A DNA stretch of 64,000 bases from the NCBI GenBank assembly GCA_020402945.1, contig JADBYQ010000036.1:44573-108572 (forward strand). The letters run 5' to 3'. Numbering within the stretch: position 1 is the stretch's first letter; every line of letters starts with the position of its first letter. Both the position numbers and the translations under genes were made by a program. This document shows, piece after piece, positions 41,839 to 51,843 of this stretch. The stretch comes from Cytophagales bacterium. Lineage in GTDB: Bacteria; Bacteroidota; Bacteroidia; Cytophagales; Cyclobacteriaceae. The notes under the pieces are model-generated. The model had not been told where the DNA came from. It searched no databases and saw only the letters and a program-made list of their open reading frames with translations.

Positions 41839-44800
41839 ATGGTAAGAATCATTCCCTTCCTTTTGCTACTATCCATCGGGGCAACCGCTCAATCACTGCC
41901 CTCCAATTACTTTCAAGACCTTCGCTATCGTCTCATTGGACCTTTTCGAGCAGGTCGCACCGTAGGCGCTGTGGGAATTCCAACACAGCCCAACGTGTTT
42001 TACATGGGTGTGAATAATGGAGGAGTTTGGAAAACGGTTGATTTTGGCCGTACATGGAAACCTATTTTCGACAAAGAGTCAACCGGCTCCATTGGTGACA
42101 TTGCAGTTTCACCCTCCCATCCAAATGTCGTGTATGTGGGTACTGGCGAGGGACTTCATCGCCCTGACTTAGCTACCGGAGACGGAATGTTTAAATCAAC
42201 AGATGGTGGAAACACATGGAAACATATTGGATTAAATGATGCCCAGCAAATAGGTCGTGTAGTAGTGCATCCTACCAACCCGGAAATTGTTTTCGCGGCA
42301 GTCTTGGGTCATCCCTATGGCGCAAATGAAATGCGTGGTGTGTACAGAACCAAAGATGGTGGGGCAAGTTGGGAAAGGGTTTTGTATATCAATCATAATA
42401 CGGGTGCTATACAAGTTGAATTTGACCCGAACAATCCTGAGATCCTATTTGCCGATCTGTGGGAACATCGCGAAGGCCCCTGGGAGAATGCCTCTTTCTC
42501 AGGAACAAACAGTGGTCTGCATAAATCAACGGATGGAGGAACAACCTGGCGAAAGCTGACAGTTGGCTTGCCTACTGCTGCTGAAGGTTTGGGAAGAATT
42601 GGTTTTGGGATTTCCTACAGCAACCCGAAAAGAATGTTCGCCACTGTAGATGCGCGAGAGCAAGGCGGAGTTTATAGAAGCGATGATGCCGGTGAAAGCT
42701 GGAAATTGGTAAGCACCGAACGCAGAGTGTGGGGACGTGGAAGTGATTTCGCAGAGATTCGCGTGCATCCGAAAAATCCTGATGTAGTATATGCTGCCAA
42801 TACTGCGTCTTATCGTTCTACAGATGGAGGAATCACCTGGACGTCATTCAAAGGCGCGCCTGGCGGTGATGACTACCACCGCATCTGGATCAATCCATTG
42901 CAACCAGATATTATGATTTTCGCAGCCGATCAAGGGGCTACCATTACAGTGAACGGAGGAAAGACCTGGAGTTCGTGGTACAATCAACCCACGGCACAAT
43001 TGTACCATGTGTCAACAGACAATCAATTTCCCTATTGGGTGTATGGTGGTCAGCAAGAGAGTGGCGCAATAGGAACTGCGAGCCGTGGCAATGGAGGGCA
43101 GATTTCTTTTCGCGATTGGATGGGTGCAGGTGCTGATGAATATGCCTATGTGGCACCTGATCCAATGAATTCAGATATCATTTATGGTGGAAGAGTAACA
43201 CGCTTCAACAAGAAGACAGGGCAGACACAAAATGTAGCACCAGAAGCATTGCGCTCTGGTCAATACAGAATGCTTCGCACCTTGCCGTTACTTTTTCATC
43301 CCGCTGACCAAACGATGTTGCTGTTCGCTACCAATGTAATTTGGAAAACACATTCAGGGGGAGATCAATGGGAAATAATCAGCCCCGATTTGACAAGAAA
43401 ACAACCTGAGGTACCCGCCAGCATTGGCGATTTCAAAACAGAAAGTTTGAATACGATGAAGCTGCGAGCTGTTATTTATTCCGTTTCAGGATCACCGCTG
43501 GATAAAAATATCATTTGGGCCGGAACAGATGATGGCTTGGTACACGTAACGCTGGATGGAGGCAAGAATTGGAAAGATGTAACACCGTCTTCACTTACAT
43601 CGTGGGATAAAATTTCTCAATTTGATGCCAGTCATTTCGATACGAAGACGGCTTTCTTTTCAGTGAACGCATTTCGCAAAGATGATTTGCGGCCGCACGT
43701 TTATAAAACTAACGATGGAGGCGCTACATGGAAAGAAATTGTAAATGGAATCCCAGCTAACGGATCTGTCAACGTGGTGCGCGAAGACCCGAAACAAAAA
43801 GGGTTATTGTTTGCAGGCACGGAAAGAGAAGTGTTTTTCTCTATTGATGAAGGAGAAAATTGGCAATCGCTTAGAAAAAACATGCCGGCTACTTCCATTC
43901 GTGATTTAGTCATTCATGAAGACGATTTGGTGATTGGTACACATGGACGATCAATTTGGATTCTAGATAACATCAGCCCTCTTCGAAATCTCGCCAATGC
44001 TTTTGCAGCTAAGAACGCCTACTTATTTCCTCCGACTCTGGCCACCCGAGTTCGCAACAACATGTTTTCTGATACACCACTTCCCCCAGAAGAACCTGCC
44101 GGACAAAATCCACCCGATGGTGCTACTATTGACTATTGGCTAGCGGCTAACGCCAGTGTGGTGCGTATTGAAATTGCTGGGTTAGATGGTGCAGTCATGA
44201 GAGTGCTTTCGAGTAAGGATCAGCCAGAGCCAATAGATACCCTTTCGATTCCGCATCCTACGTATTGGATAAGACCTAACCAATCATTTTCCACTCAACC
44301 CGGTCATCATCGAATCGTTTGGGATTTACGTCATGATCCACCAAAAGGAGCAGACCGACAATTTGCAATAGCCGCTGTATACCACAATACGCCAAGCGGT
44401 CCGGTGGGACCTTACTTCCTGCCTGGCAAATATAAAGTCAGACTGGTAGTGGATGGTACAATCGCACAAGAACAGGAAATCCAGATCAGGCTGGATCCTC
44501 GAGTGACTTTTTCAAATGACGATCTGGTTTTGCAATCCCTTCATTCAATGATGTGTTATAAATCTTATAATGAGTTGCTAGCGTTGAGAAATGAGATTGA
44601 TCTGAAATTGTCTAATCCAAAAGCGAAATGGGCGAAAGGAAAAAAAGAACTCCTTATTGCACTTCGCGGAGAAGGCCGCCCCGAAAATCCGGATGTGATG
44701 TATGGAAGTATTTCTGACACATCCATTGAGAAAGAGACGATCGTGGCACTTCAGGAAAAACTATTGTACCTGATGGCTGTTTTGCAAAGTGCGGAGGCTA

Positions 44801-44886
44801 AGCCAACGGCTGCACAGGTTCAAGCAGTAACCAAACTGACAATTGCAGCTATAGAACTAAAGAAAAGAGCAGAAATAGTGAAATGA
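41839..44886 (+). CDS. Secreted BNR/sortilin-type beta-propeller protein
   Basis: A 1015-aa exported protein (signal MVRIIPFLLLLSIGATAQS). It carries many Asp-box repeats of the S-x-D-G-G-x-T-W type (STDGGNTWK, TKDGGASWE, STDGGTTWR, SDDAGESWK, STDGGITWT), giving two beta-propellers like VPS10/sortilin and the xyloglucanase-like exoproteins. A C-terminal region without Asp boxes (from about 750) may be a separate domain. No catalytic residues can be claimed. It precedes the molybdenum hydroxylase genes by 30 nt. Confidence 0.82.
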   Translation: MVRIIPFLLLLSIGATAQSLPSNYFQDLRYRLIGPFRAGRTVGAVGIPTQPNVFYMGVNNGGVWKTVDFGRTWKPIFDKESTGSIGDIAVSPSHPNVVYVGTGEGLHRPDLATGDGMFKSTDGGNTWKHIGLNDAQQIGRVVVHPTNPEIVFAAVLGHPYGANEMRGVYRTKDGGASWERVLYINHNTGAIQVEFDPNNPEILFADLWEHREGPWENASFSGTNSGLHKSTDGGTTWRKLTVGLPTAAEGLGRIGFGISYSNPKRMFATVDAREQGGVYRSDDAGESWKLVSTERRVWGRGSDFAEIRVHPKNPDVVYAANTASYRSTDGGITWTSFKGAPGGDDYHRIWINPLQPDIMIFAADQGATITVNGGKTWSSWYNQPTAQLYHVSTDNQFPYWVYGGQQESGAIGTASRGNGGQISFRDWMGAGADEYAYVAPDPMNSDIIYGGRVTRFNKKTGQTQNVAPEALRSGQYRMLRTLPLLFHPADQTMLLFATNVIWKTHSGGDQWEIISPDLTRKQPEVPASIGDFKTESLNTMKLRAVIYSVSGSPLDKNIIWAGTDDGLVHVTLDGGKNWKDVTPSSLTSWDKISQFDASHFDTKTAFFSVNAFRKDDLRPHVYKTNDGGATWKEIVNGIPANGSVNVVREDPKQKGLLFAGTEREVFFSIDEGENWQSLRKNMPATSIRDLVIHEDDLVIGTHGRSIWILDNISPLRNLANAFAAKNAYLFPPTLATRVRNNMFSDTPLPPEEPAGQNPPDGATIDYWLAANASVVRIEIAGLDGAVMRVLSSKDQPEPIDTLSIPHPTYWIRPNQSFSTQPGHHRIVWDLRHDPPKGADRQFAIAAVYHNTPSGPVGPYFLPGKYKVRLVVDGTIAQEQEIQIRLDPRVTFSNDDLVLQSLHSMMCYKSYNELLALRNEIDLKLSNPKAKWAKGKKELLIALRGEGRPENPDVMYGSISDTSIEKETIVALQEKLLYLMAVLQSAEAKPTAAQVQAVTKLTIAAIELKKRAEIVK

Positions 44887-44916
44887 AATTATTTATCTTT
44901 ATCAAAACAAAAAATT

Positions 44917-45381
44917 ATGCCAACCTATCAGCTTAAAATCAACGGCAAGAGTCTTCAGACAGAAACGGATTCGGATACACCGCTTTTATGGGTATTGCGA
45001 GATAGTTTAGGATTAGTAGGAACAAAATACGGTTGTGGCATCGCACAATGTGGTGCTTGCACCGTTCACCTAAATGGAGTGGCTGTTCGTTCTTGTTCAT
45101 TGCCTGTCTCAGCAGTGGGTAATAAAGCGGTAACGACCATTGAAGGGCTCTCCGAAAAAGGTGATCACCCTGTACAACAAGCATGGAATGAAGTTGATGT
45201 GGCACAATGTGGCTATTGCCAGGCCGGGCAAATCATGACAGCTGCAGCCTTGCTTGGCAAGAAAACAAAGCCAACAGATCAGGAAATAGAAACCGCCATG
45301 AACGGAAATATTTGCCGTTGCTGTACCTATTACCGCATTCATGAAGCAGTGGTGCTAGCCTCAACTAAAATCTCAAAATAA
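44917..45381 (+). CDS. (2Fe-2S) subunit of a molybdenum hydroxylase, IorA type
   Basis: A 154-aa iron-sulfur protein. The plant-ferredoxin cluster is C40, C45, C48, C60 ([11 protein letters not shown]), and the second cluster uses [10 protein letters not shown] and [11 protein letters not shown]. It passes electrons from the molybdopterin subunit, encoded 7 nt downstream. IorA of isoquinoline 1-oxidoreductase is the closest known pattern, but the substrate here is unknown. Confidence 0.9.
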   Translation: MPTYQLKINGKSLQTETDSDTPLLWVLRDSLGLVGTKYGCGIAQCGACTVHLNGVAVRSCSLPVSAVGNKAVTTIEGLSEKGDHPVQQAWNEVDVAQCGYCQAGQIMTAAALLGKKTKPTDQEIETAMNGNICRCCTYYRIHEAVVLASTKISK

Positions 45382-45388
45382 TCACGAT

Positions 45389-47545
45389 ATGGAAACAATA
45401 GCTAAGACCAACAGACGTGATTTTTTAAAATTAGGACTTGCCACCGGAGGTGGATTGATACTCGGCTTCCATTGGAATACTTCCTCCGCATCTTCCTTCG
45501 AAGTCGTAAACCCTGTTCTTTTAGATAATATTAATTTCAATAGTTATCTCTCTATTTCTTCGGATGATGTAATTACTATTTTTTCTCCCAATCCTGAACT
45601 AGGTCAAAACATCAAAACGTCTTTTCCGATGATAGTAGCGGAGGAGTTGGATGCCGATTGGACAAGAGTGAAAGTAGTGCAGGCAATGTTGGACACAAAA
45701 AAATACGAACGTCAATTGACGGGTGGGAGTGGAGCTATTCCACATTCTTGGGAGCGCCTTCGCAAAGCAGGCGCTACTGCTCGACAGATGTTAATCGAAG
45801 TGGCAGCAAAAAAATGGAACGTTTCAGTAGCCACCATCACAACTGACACAGGGCTCGTCATTCATGCGGAAAGCGGCAAGAAAGTAACGTTTGGATCTCT
45901 AGCTACAGAAGCCGCGACCATCCCTGTACCTACGGAGGTAAAACTGAAAGACAAAAAAGATTTTAAGATCATCGGCCAGCCATTACGCAATGTCGATAAT
46001 CAGGACATGATTACCGGTAAACCTCTGTACGGAATTGATTTTTATCGGGAGGGAATGCTGATCGCAATGATCCAGCGCCCCAAGTCTTTTGGGATGAAAA
46101 TTAAATCAGTAGACGCTAGTGCAGCCAAAGCAAGTGCCGGAATTATTGATGTAGTTACATTCAAGAATAACGTGGCGGTAGTTGGCAAATCAACTTGGCA
46201 AGTAAATAAAGCGCGCAAGCTGTTGAAGATTGAATATGAGGTTGACGGAAAAATTGAAAGTACAGAGGATCATGACAAGCTCTTCAAAGAATTATTGGAA
46301 AGCAAGGAGGCAACAGTAAGACGGAAAGATGGCGATGTGGATGCTGCCTTTGCAAATGCTTCCAAAGTGATTTCAAGAGAGTATCAGTGCCCTTTTCTGC
46401 CACACAACCCTATGGAGCCAATGAATTTCTTTGCTCATGTAAGGCCCGATGGAGTAGAATTAGTAGGCCCTTCACAAACACCGGATATGGCACGTAACGA
46501 AGTAGCTAAATTGTTGGGTATTGCACCAGATAAAGTTACGTTGGAATTGACCCGATTAGGAGGTGGTTTTGGAAGACGTTTGAAGGCCGATTTTGTCTTA
46601 GAAGCTGCAGAGCTATCGAGTATCATGAAAGCTCCTGTGAAAGTAATCTGGACGCGCGAAGATGACATGGGTGGTGGAAGCTATCGCCCAGCCGTGCGTT
46701 ATCGTTTTCAAGCAGCATTGGATGTTAACGGAAATCTGATTGGATATAAACTTCGTGGTGTGGGCATTAATGCAGGTAACTCAACTCGTGAAGATAACTT
46801 CCCTGCAGGTGCTGTCGATAATTTGCTGATTGATTCTGTAGAACATAAATCAGCAATTACTACTGGTGCGTGGCGTGCACCTATTACTAATTTTCTCGCT
46901 TTCGCAGAACAATCTTTTCTGGATGAAGTAGCCACAGAAGCGAAACAAGACCCCATTCAGTTTCGATTGAATTTGTTGGAGAAAGCTAAGAGAGCACCGG
47001 TAGGGGCGATTAAGTACGACATTGACCGAACGAAAGTCGTGATTGAGTTAGCTGCCGAGAAATCGGGTTGGGGAGAGAAAAAAAATGTAGCTCAAGGATT
47101 TAGTGTATACTTTTCTCATCGATCATATGTTGCACAAGTGGCAGAAGTTGAGATAGTAAAAGGCAAGCCCGTTGTGAAGAAAATCTTTGCTGCTGCTGAT
47201 TGTGGAGTGGTGGTCAATTTAAGCGGAGCCAATCAACAAGTACGCGGTGGAATCGTAGATGGTATGGGGCATGCTTTTTTTGGAAACCTAACGTTTAAAG
47301 ATGGTGCCTCTGAGCAGGTGAATTTTAATAATTACAAGCTAATTAGATACAATGAAGTGCCTGAAATAGATGTTCATTTTGTGAATAATGGAATTGATCC
47401 AACCGGACTAGGTGAGCCCGCACTTCCACCGACTGGTGGAGCCATCGCGAACGCACTTTACAAGGCAACCGGTAAGCGACTATACAATCAGCCATTTAGT
47501 AAACAGGACGCTTTGACTGGAGTAAATTTGAATCCAAAGGGCTAA
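45389..47545 (+). CDS. Molybdopterin-binding subunit of a xanthine dehydrogenase-family enzyme, IorB type
   Basis: A 718-aa protein with a Tat signal (NRRDFLKLGLATGGGLILGF), so it acts in the periplasm. Family motifs are GGGFGRRLKADFVLEAA, TGAWRAP and the C-terminal GLGEPALPPTGGAIANALY with the conserved active-site Glu region. The IorB type takes substrates such as aldehydes or N-heterocycles. No medium FAD subunit is present, so electrons should go to a cytochrome. An ABC ATPase gene follows after 6 nt. Confidence 0.9.
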   Translation: METIAKTNRRDFLKLGLATGGGLILGFHWNTSSASSFEVVNPVLLDNINFNSYLSISSDDVITIFSPNPELGQNIKTSFPMIVAEELDADWTRVKVVQAMLDTKKYERQLTGGSGAIPHSWERLRKAGATARQMLIEVAAKKWNVSVATITTDTGLVIHAESGKKVTFGSLATEAATIPVPTEVKLKDKKDFKIIGQPLRNVDNQDMITGKPLYGIDFYREGMLIAMIQRPKSFGMKIKSVDASAAKASAGIIDVVTFKNNVAVVGKSTWQVNKARKLLKIEYEVDGKIESTEDHDKLFKELLESKEATVRRKDGDVDAAFANASKVISREYQCPFLPHNPMEPMNFFAHVRPDGVELVGPSQTPDMARNEVAKLLGIAPDKVTLELTRLGGGFGRRLKADFVLEAAELSSIMKAPVKVIWTREDDMGGGSYRPAVRYRFQAALDVNGNLIGYKLRGVGINAGNSTREDNFPAGAVDNLLIDSVEHKSAITTGAWRAPITNFLAFAEQSFLDEVATEAKQDPIQFRLNLLEKAKRAPVGAIKYDIDRTKVVIELAAEKSGWGEKKNVAQGFSVYFSHRSYVAQVAEVEIVKGKPVVKKIFAAADCGVVVNLSGANQQVRGGIVDGMGHAFFGNLTFKDGASEQVNFNNYKLIRYNEVPEIDVHFVNNGIDPTGLGEPALPPTGGAIANALYKATGKRLYNQPFSKQDALTGVNLNPKG

Positions 47546-47551
47546 TACCGG

Positions 47552-48499
47552 ATGGATTTGTTACAGGTAAAAGCAGTTAGTAAGCAACGAGACGAACGAT
47601 TTGCAGTAAAGAACATTACTTTTTCTCAATCTCGCCTCCAACGAATCGCGATTGCCGGTGAAACCGGAAGTGGAAAGACTACTTTGTTAAAAATTATTGC
47701 AGGGCTTGAGCAAGCAAGTAGCGGAGATGTTTTTTTTGAAAACACGAAAGTAGATGGACCCGAAGAGACACTTGTGGCAGGTCACCCATCTATTGCTTTC
47801 TTGCCACAGTATTTCGAGTTGCCCAAATTTCTACGCGTAGAGCAAGTGCTTTCTTATGCAAGTCACGTTAGTGCTGGCGAAGCGAATCGATTGTTTAAGC
47901 TATGCCAAATCGAGGCTCTCTTAAAAAGAAAAACTAAGGAATTGTCAGGAGGGGAGAGGCAGCGGATTGCGTTGTGTCGATTGCTAATCGGACAACCCTC
48001 GTTGTTGCTCCTCGATGAACCTTTCTCCAACCTCGATATGTCGTTGAAGAGTAAATTGAAAGATGTTATTCAGAACATCTCGAGAAAACTAAAAATCACT
48101 TGCCTTCTCGTTTCGCATGATCCTGACGACACGCTTTCTTGGGCCGAAGAGATCATTGTGTTGAAAGAAGGAAAAGTGGTGCAAAAAGGAACGCCAGAAG
48201 AAATTTATCGTGAGCCGGTGAACACTTACGTGGCTGGGCTATTTGGGAAGTTTCTTCGATTAACTGATCAACAACAAAAATCACTAGGTTATCGGAAGAG
48301 AAAAATTGTAAGACCAGAAGATTTCAAGTTTGTTAAAGAGAATCGGTACAGTTTGGGAGGAACTGTGCAAGAGATAGCTTTTTTAGGGAATGGTTTTGAA
48401 GTGAAAGTATTGGTAGGAAAGAACATGGTAAGTATAAAAACAACGAGAAAGTTAAAACTCGCCCAACCTGTTTTTATTGGGCTAAAAGGCAGGTTTTAG
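47552..48499 (+). CDS. ABC transporter ATP-binding protein with TOBE-like C-terminus
   Basis: A 315-aa ATPase with Walker A GETGSGKTTL (36-45), signature LSGGERQR, Walker B LLLLDEPFSNLD, and a C-terminal domain (RPEDFKFVKENRYSLGGTVQE..VLVGKNMVSIKTT) like the TOBE regulatory fold of anion or molybdate importers. No permease or binding protein is next to it. Placed 6 nt after a molybdenum enzyme it could serve molybdate import, but this is inference. Confidence 0.82.
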   Translation: MDLLQVKAVSKQRDERFAVKNITFSQSRLQRIAIAGETGSGKTTLLKIIAGLEQASSGDVFFENTKVDGPEETLVAGHPSIAFLPQYFELPKFLRVEQVLSYASHVSAGEANRLFKLCQIEALLKRKTKELSGGERQRIALCRLLIGQPSLLLLDEPFSNLDMSLKSKLKDVIQNISRKLKITCLLVSHDPDDTLSWAEEIIVLKEGKVVQKGTPEEIYREPVNTYVAGLFGKFLRLTDQQQKSLGYRKRKIVRPEDFKFVKENRYSLGGTVQEIAFLGNGFEVKVLVGKNMVSIKTTRKLKLAQPVFIGLKGRF

Positions 48500-48757
48500 T
48501 AGTACCGAGATTGAGCTATCTTTTGGTTGCTCTTTTGTTCTTGGCTCTAGCACTTATTAGGTAATGGGCTCTAATTTGATTAGCTTGCCGTGTTTTTTAG
48601 GGAAAATCATTCTGATTCTGTGCTGCGGTAGTACTACTACAGCTACCTCTTCTAATCATTTGAACTGAAAATACATTGTTTGAGACAACTTTGTCTTCAA
48701 AATGCGTGTTACACTAAAGTAAGGTTAGTGGGGACGTAAAAAGTAAACAAATAGAAT

Positions 48758-49819
48758 ATGCAAAAAGCAACATTCGATCGAAGTCAAAATTCATTTTTTA
48801 TTGCCTTGAAGGCGAAGGTAGATCGTTATTTTTCTGAGAATAAACTGGATCAGGCTGGTAATAACCGATTGTATATCAAAGGGGTAATACAAGTATTATC
48901 TGCTATAGGTCTTTATGTGTCGGTTGTATTTTTCAATCTTCCGCTTGCTGTATCAATTGCGCTAGCAGTATTATTAGGGTTAAACATGGCATTGCTTGGT
49001 TTTAACATCATGCATGAGGGAGGGCATCAGAGCTTTTCAAAATACAAATGGGTAAATAGCGTTGCGGCTTACTTTTTGAATTTACTGGGCGGCAGTACCT
49101 ATTTCTGGAAAGTAAAACACAATGTGAATCATCACACATTTACAAATATCGAGGGTGTTGACTCTGATATTAGCGTAGAACCATTCATGCGGTTACATCC
49201 CAATCAGCCGTTGCGGAAAATGCATAGATATCAGCATCTCTATTGGTTTATATTGTATGGAGTTTCTTACATGGCATGGATTTTCTATGATGATTTTGTA
49301 AAATACTTTACACGAAAGATAGCCCCTCACATGGATCCTAAATCCTTGTCCTTGAGAGAACAAATAATATTTTGGGCTACAAAGCTTTCTTACGTGGTGA
49401 TTTACCTCGTATTACCCATTGTGATGTTGGGCTGGTTGAAGGCTCTTGTTGGATACTTTATTGTGACATTCGTCTGCGGACTCTTTATTGCCATCGTCTT
49501 CCAGCTGGCGCATGTGGTTGAGGCGACCACATATCCTGACCAAAAAGAGATAGAAAAGGAGTGGGCAGTTCATCAAGTGAGCACGACCTCAAATTTTGCA
49601 ACGCAGAGTAGGTTTCTTTTTTGGTTGCTGGGTGGGTTGAATTTTCAAGTCGAGCACCATTTGTTTCCACGCATCAGCCACATTCACTATCCACAAATCA
49701 GTAAACTGGTAAAAGAAACCTGTGAAGAGTTTAATATAACCTATAACGAGTACACATCCATGTCAAAGGCGTTTTTATCGCACTTGCTGCATTTGCGCAG
49801 AATGGGCATGGCTTACTAA
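48758..49819 (+). CDS. Acyl-CoA/acyl-lipid fatty acid desaturase
   Basis: A 353-aa membrane protein with the three His boxes of front-end/delta-type desaturases: HEGGH (86-90), HNVNHH (121-126) and QVEHH (H300, H301). Two double-spanning hydrophobic regions (about 42-82 and 160-235) hold them. It makes double bonds in membrane lipids using O2. The region 48500-48757 before it shows no gene; a weak CAACTTTG element lies near 48682. Transcribed towards the sigma factor gene 21 nt on. Confidence 0.9.
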   Translation: MQKATFDRSQNSFFIALKAKVDRYFSENKLDQAGNNRLYIKGVIQVLSAIGLYVSVVFFNLPLAVSIALAVLLGLNMALLGFNIMHEGGHQSFSKYKWVNSVAAYFLNLLGGSTYFWKVKHNVNHHTFTNIEGVDSDISVEPFMRLHPNQPLRKMHRYQHLYWFILYGVSYMAWIFYDDFVKYFTRKIAPHMDPKSLSLREQIIFWATKLSYVVIYLVLPIVMLGWLKALVGYFIVTFVCGLFIAIVFQLAHVVEATTYPDQKEIEKEWAVHQVSTTSNFATQSRFLFWLLGGLNFQVEHHLFPRISHIHYPQISKLVKETCEEFNITYNEYTSMSKAFLSHLLHLRRMGMAY

Positions 49820-49840
49820 ATTTTCAATTTCAATTATTAC

Positions 49841-50704
49841 ATGAGACAATTAAAGATTGTTAAGCAAATTACCAATCGCGAAAATCAATCGCTGGATAAG
49901 TACTTGACAGAGATCGCAAAAGTAGATTTAATAACGGCAGAGCAAGAGGTTGATTTAGCACGAAGAATTCGTGCCGGAGATCAGATGGCTTTGGAAAAAT
50001 TAGCGAAAGCGAATTTGCGTTTTGTTGTTTCTGTAGCGAAACAGTATCAAAACAACGGCATGTCGCTGGGTGATTTAATTAATGAGGGCAACGTAGGTCT
50101 TATAAAAGCTGCGGGCCGTTTTGATGAGACACGTGGTTTTAAATTTATTTCCTATGCGGTATGGTGGATTCGTCAGTCCATTATGCAGGCGCTGGCAGAG
50201 CAATCACGAATTGTCCGTTTGCCTTTAAATCGAGTGTCTTCGCTAAACAAGATATCAAGAGCGTTTTCGGAGTTGGAGCAGAAGTTTCAGCGAGAACCCA
50301 CACACGAAGAACTATCAACGAAACTGGATATAGGCATCGAAGAGATTGAAATCAATCAGCGTATCTCCGGCAGGCAGGTTTCAATGAATGCACCTTTTGT
50401 ACAGGGTGAAGACAACAGTTTGCTGGATGTTCTCGAAAACGATGGAGAGGACAAACCTGATCAGGGATTGATGGAGGGTTCGTTGATCAAAGAGGTTCAG
50501 CGTGCGTTATCTACCCTTTCCGATCGTGAAGCAGATGTGATTTCTCTTTATTTTGGGCTGAACGGAAAACATCCTCTGACATTGGAAGAGATTGGACAAA
50601 CGTTCAGTCTTACTCCAGAGCGTGTTCGCCAGATCAAAGAGAAAGCGACAGTTAAACTCCGTCAGAATGGACGAAGTAGGTTGCTAAAATCTTATTTAGG
50701 TTAG
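49841..50704 (+). CDS. rpoD: Primary sigma factor (sigma-70 family) of Bacteroidota type
   Basis: A 287-aa sigma factor lacking the long region 1.1, as in Bacteroidota. Regions visible: 1.2 ([27 protein letters not shown]), 2.1-2.4 ([55 protein letters not shown]), 3 and 4.2 ([24 protein letters not shown]). It recognises the TAnnTTTG type of promoter seen throughout this window. It begins 21 nt after the desaturase gene. Confidence 0.95.
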   Translation: MRQLKIVKQITNRENQSLDKYLTEIAKVDLITAEQEVDLARRIRAGDQMALEKLAKANLRFVVSVAKQYQNNGMSLGDLINEGNVGLIKAAGRFDETRGFKFISYAVWWIRQSIMQALAEQSRIVRLPLNRVSSLNKISRAFSELEQKFQREPTHEELSTKLDIGIEEIEINQRISGRQVSMNAPFVQGEDNSLLDVLENDGEDKPDQGLMEGSLIKEVQRALSTLSDREADVISLYFGLNGKHPLTLEEIGQTFSLTPERVRQIKEKATVKLRQNGRSRLLKSYLG

Positions 50705-50710
50705 TAAACC

Positions 50711-51070
50711 TTATTTTGATTCTTCCGGTACAGTAGAAGCTACGGGCGTTTTCCGAACAACCTTCAAAAGGAAGTTTTTATCAAGGCTTAGTTCGTAGGT
50801 GGCTTCCTTCATCAATTGCATTGCTTTTGTTGATTGTTGCAAGATCTGCAAAAGATCATGTGCGATAATTGAACCTTTAATATTATTGACCGCTTTACCG
50901 TTGGCTGCCTCAAGAACGAAGCTATACCCGGATTTTACCTTTTGACCCATCGCCTTGAATTCATGGCCATACAACTTGTATTGTTGTGGTTCCTGCTCAG
51001 CAGCGCTCATTAACTTTAAAATCACAGGTCGATACTTATTCCAAATGGGCGAGTAGGGGTTGTAATCCAC
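50711..51070 (-). CDS. Conserved hypothetical protein
   Basis: A 119-aa cytoplasmic protein starting MDYNPYSPIWNKYRPVILKLMSAA, followed by SGYSFVLEAANGKAVNNIKGS and a helical segment. I do not recognise a family with known function. The stop is 6 nt from that of the convergent sigma factor gene. Confidence 0.7.
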   Translation of the reverse strand: MDYNPYSPIWNKYRPVILKLMSAAEQEPQQYKLYGHEFKAMGQKVKSGYSFVLEAANGKAVNNIKGSIIAHDLLQILQQSTKAMQLMKEATYELSLDKNFLLKVVRKTPVASTVPEESK

Positions 51071-51843
51071 GGTAGGTTTTTAATTGGTAATAATTTGGTA
51101 AAGATAGTCAATTCCCTTGGAAGGCAATTTTAAAAATAGTTCAACCGAGTGGCGATTTTGTCACACCAGCTCCGCCTTCTTTTTATCTAGAGAATCCCAC
51201 ACCAAACTGCTGGCACCTAGAGCCTGGTTCTGCATTCGCTACGAAGATTCTGTGAACGAAAGATGCCTGTGGGCAGGCGCATGGGAAATAGCTTGATAAG
51301 AAGTGAAGGTGCCAAAAGATCACAGGGGAACCCAACTCAAACAAAAGGACTAAAAGAAAAGGGGCTTTTCGCCCCTGTCATTATGTTAAGTTCCATTATT
51401 CAGCTTAGCCGCATTTTTGCCGCGGGATGATTTTCTAATATTGCTTTAGCGCGAGCCACCCGCCATCTCATATTAATCTGAGTGTTTGCCGAACTTAGAC
51501 GCCACAACCGTGAGCTTCCGCTCGCTCATATCCCGGAGTTTTTTCTCCGTTTCGTTTACCTTGTTCAATTTAGAGTCTGCCTCGCTGAATGACATCTCGT
51601 CACTGCCATATCAAAGTGGCTGCCCTGCCTTTTTGTGCGTGCCCATAAGATTTGGGTTTTAGTTTATTATCTAGCACGCGTTAACTGTTTTCGTGGCGAT
51701 ACATCAATCGATCAAAAAAGCTGGCTTAAAAAAATCAACAAATCAGCCCATATTTTTCACGAACAAACCCGAAAAACACCGGTTGCGTATTTCAGGAATT
51801 ACCATTATCTTTATTCTACTAAGCAATCAACACAAATAGTAAA
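51071..51843. other. 773-bp region of low coding content before the Rhs locus
   Basis: No supported gene. A TGGCACCT/AGGTGCCA pair (near 51209 and 51307) encloses two short hairpins (TTCG-CTA-CGAA and GCCTG-TGGG-CAGGC), and a strong GGGGC-TTTTC-GCCCC stem lies at 51361-51375. On the minus strand a short frame ends FVANAEPGSRCQQFGVGFSR, which looks like part of a dispersed repeat. A 40-codon minus-strand frame is at 51473-51595 (MSFSEADSKLNK...). None is identified. Confidence 0.4.

Noticed and set aside
51361..51375. GGGGC-TTTTC-GCCCC hairpin as a terminator
   Set aside because: No T tract follows and no gene ends here; kept only as part of the structured region.
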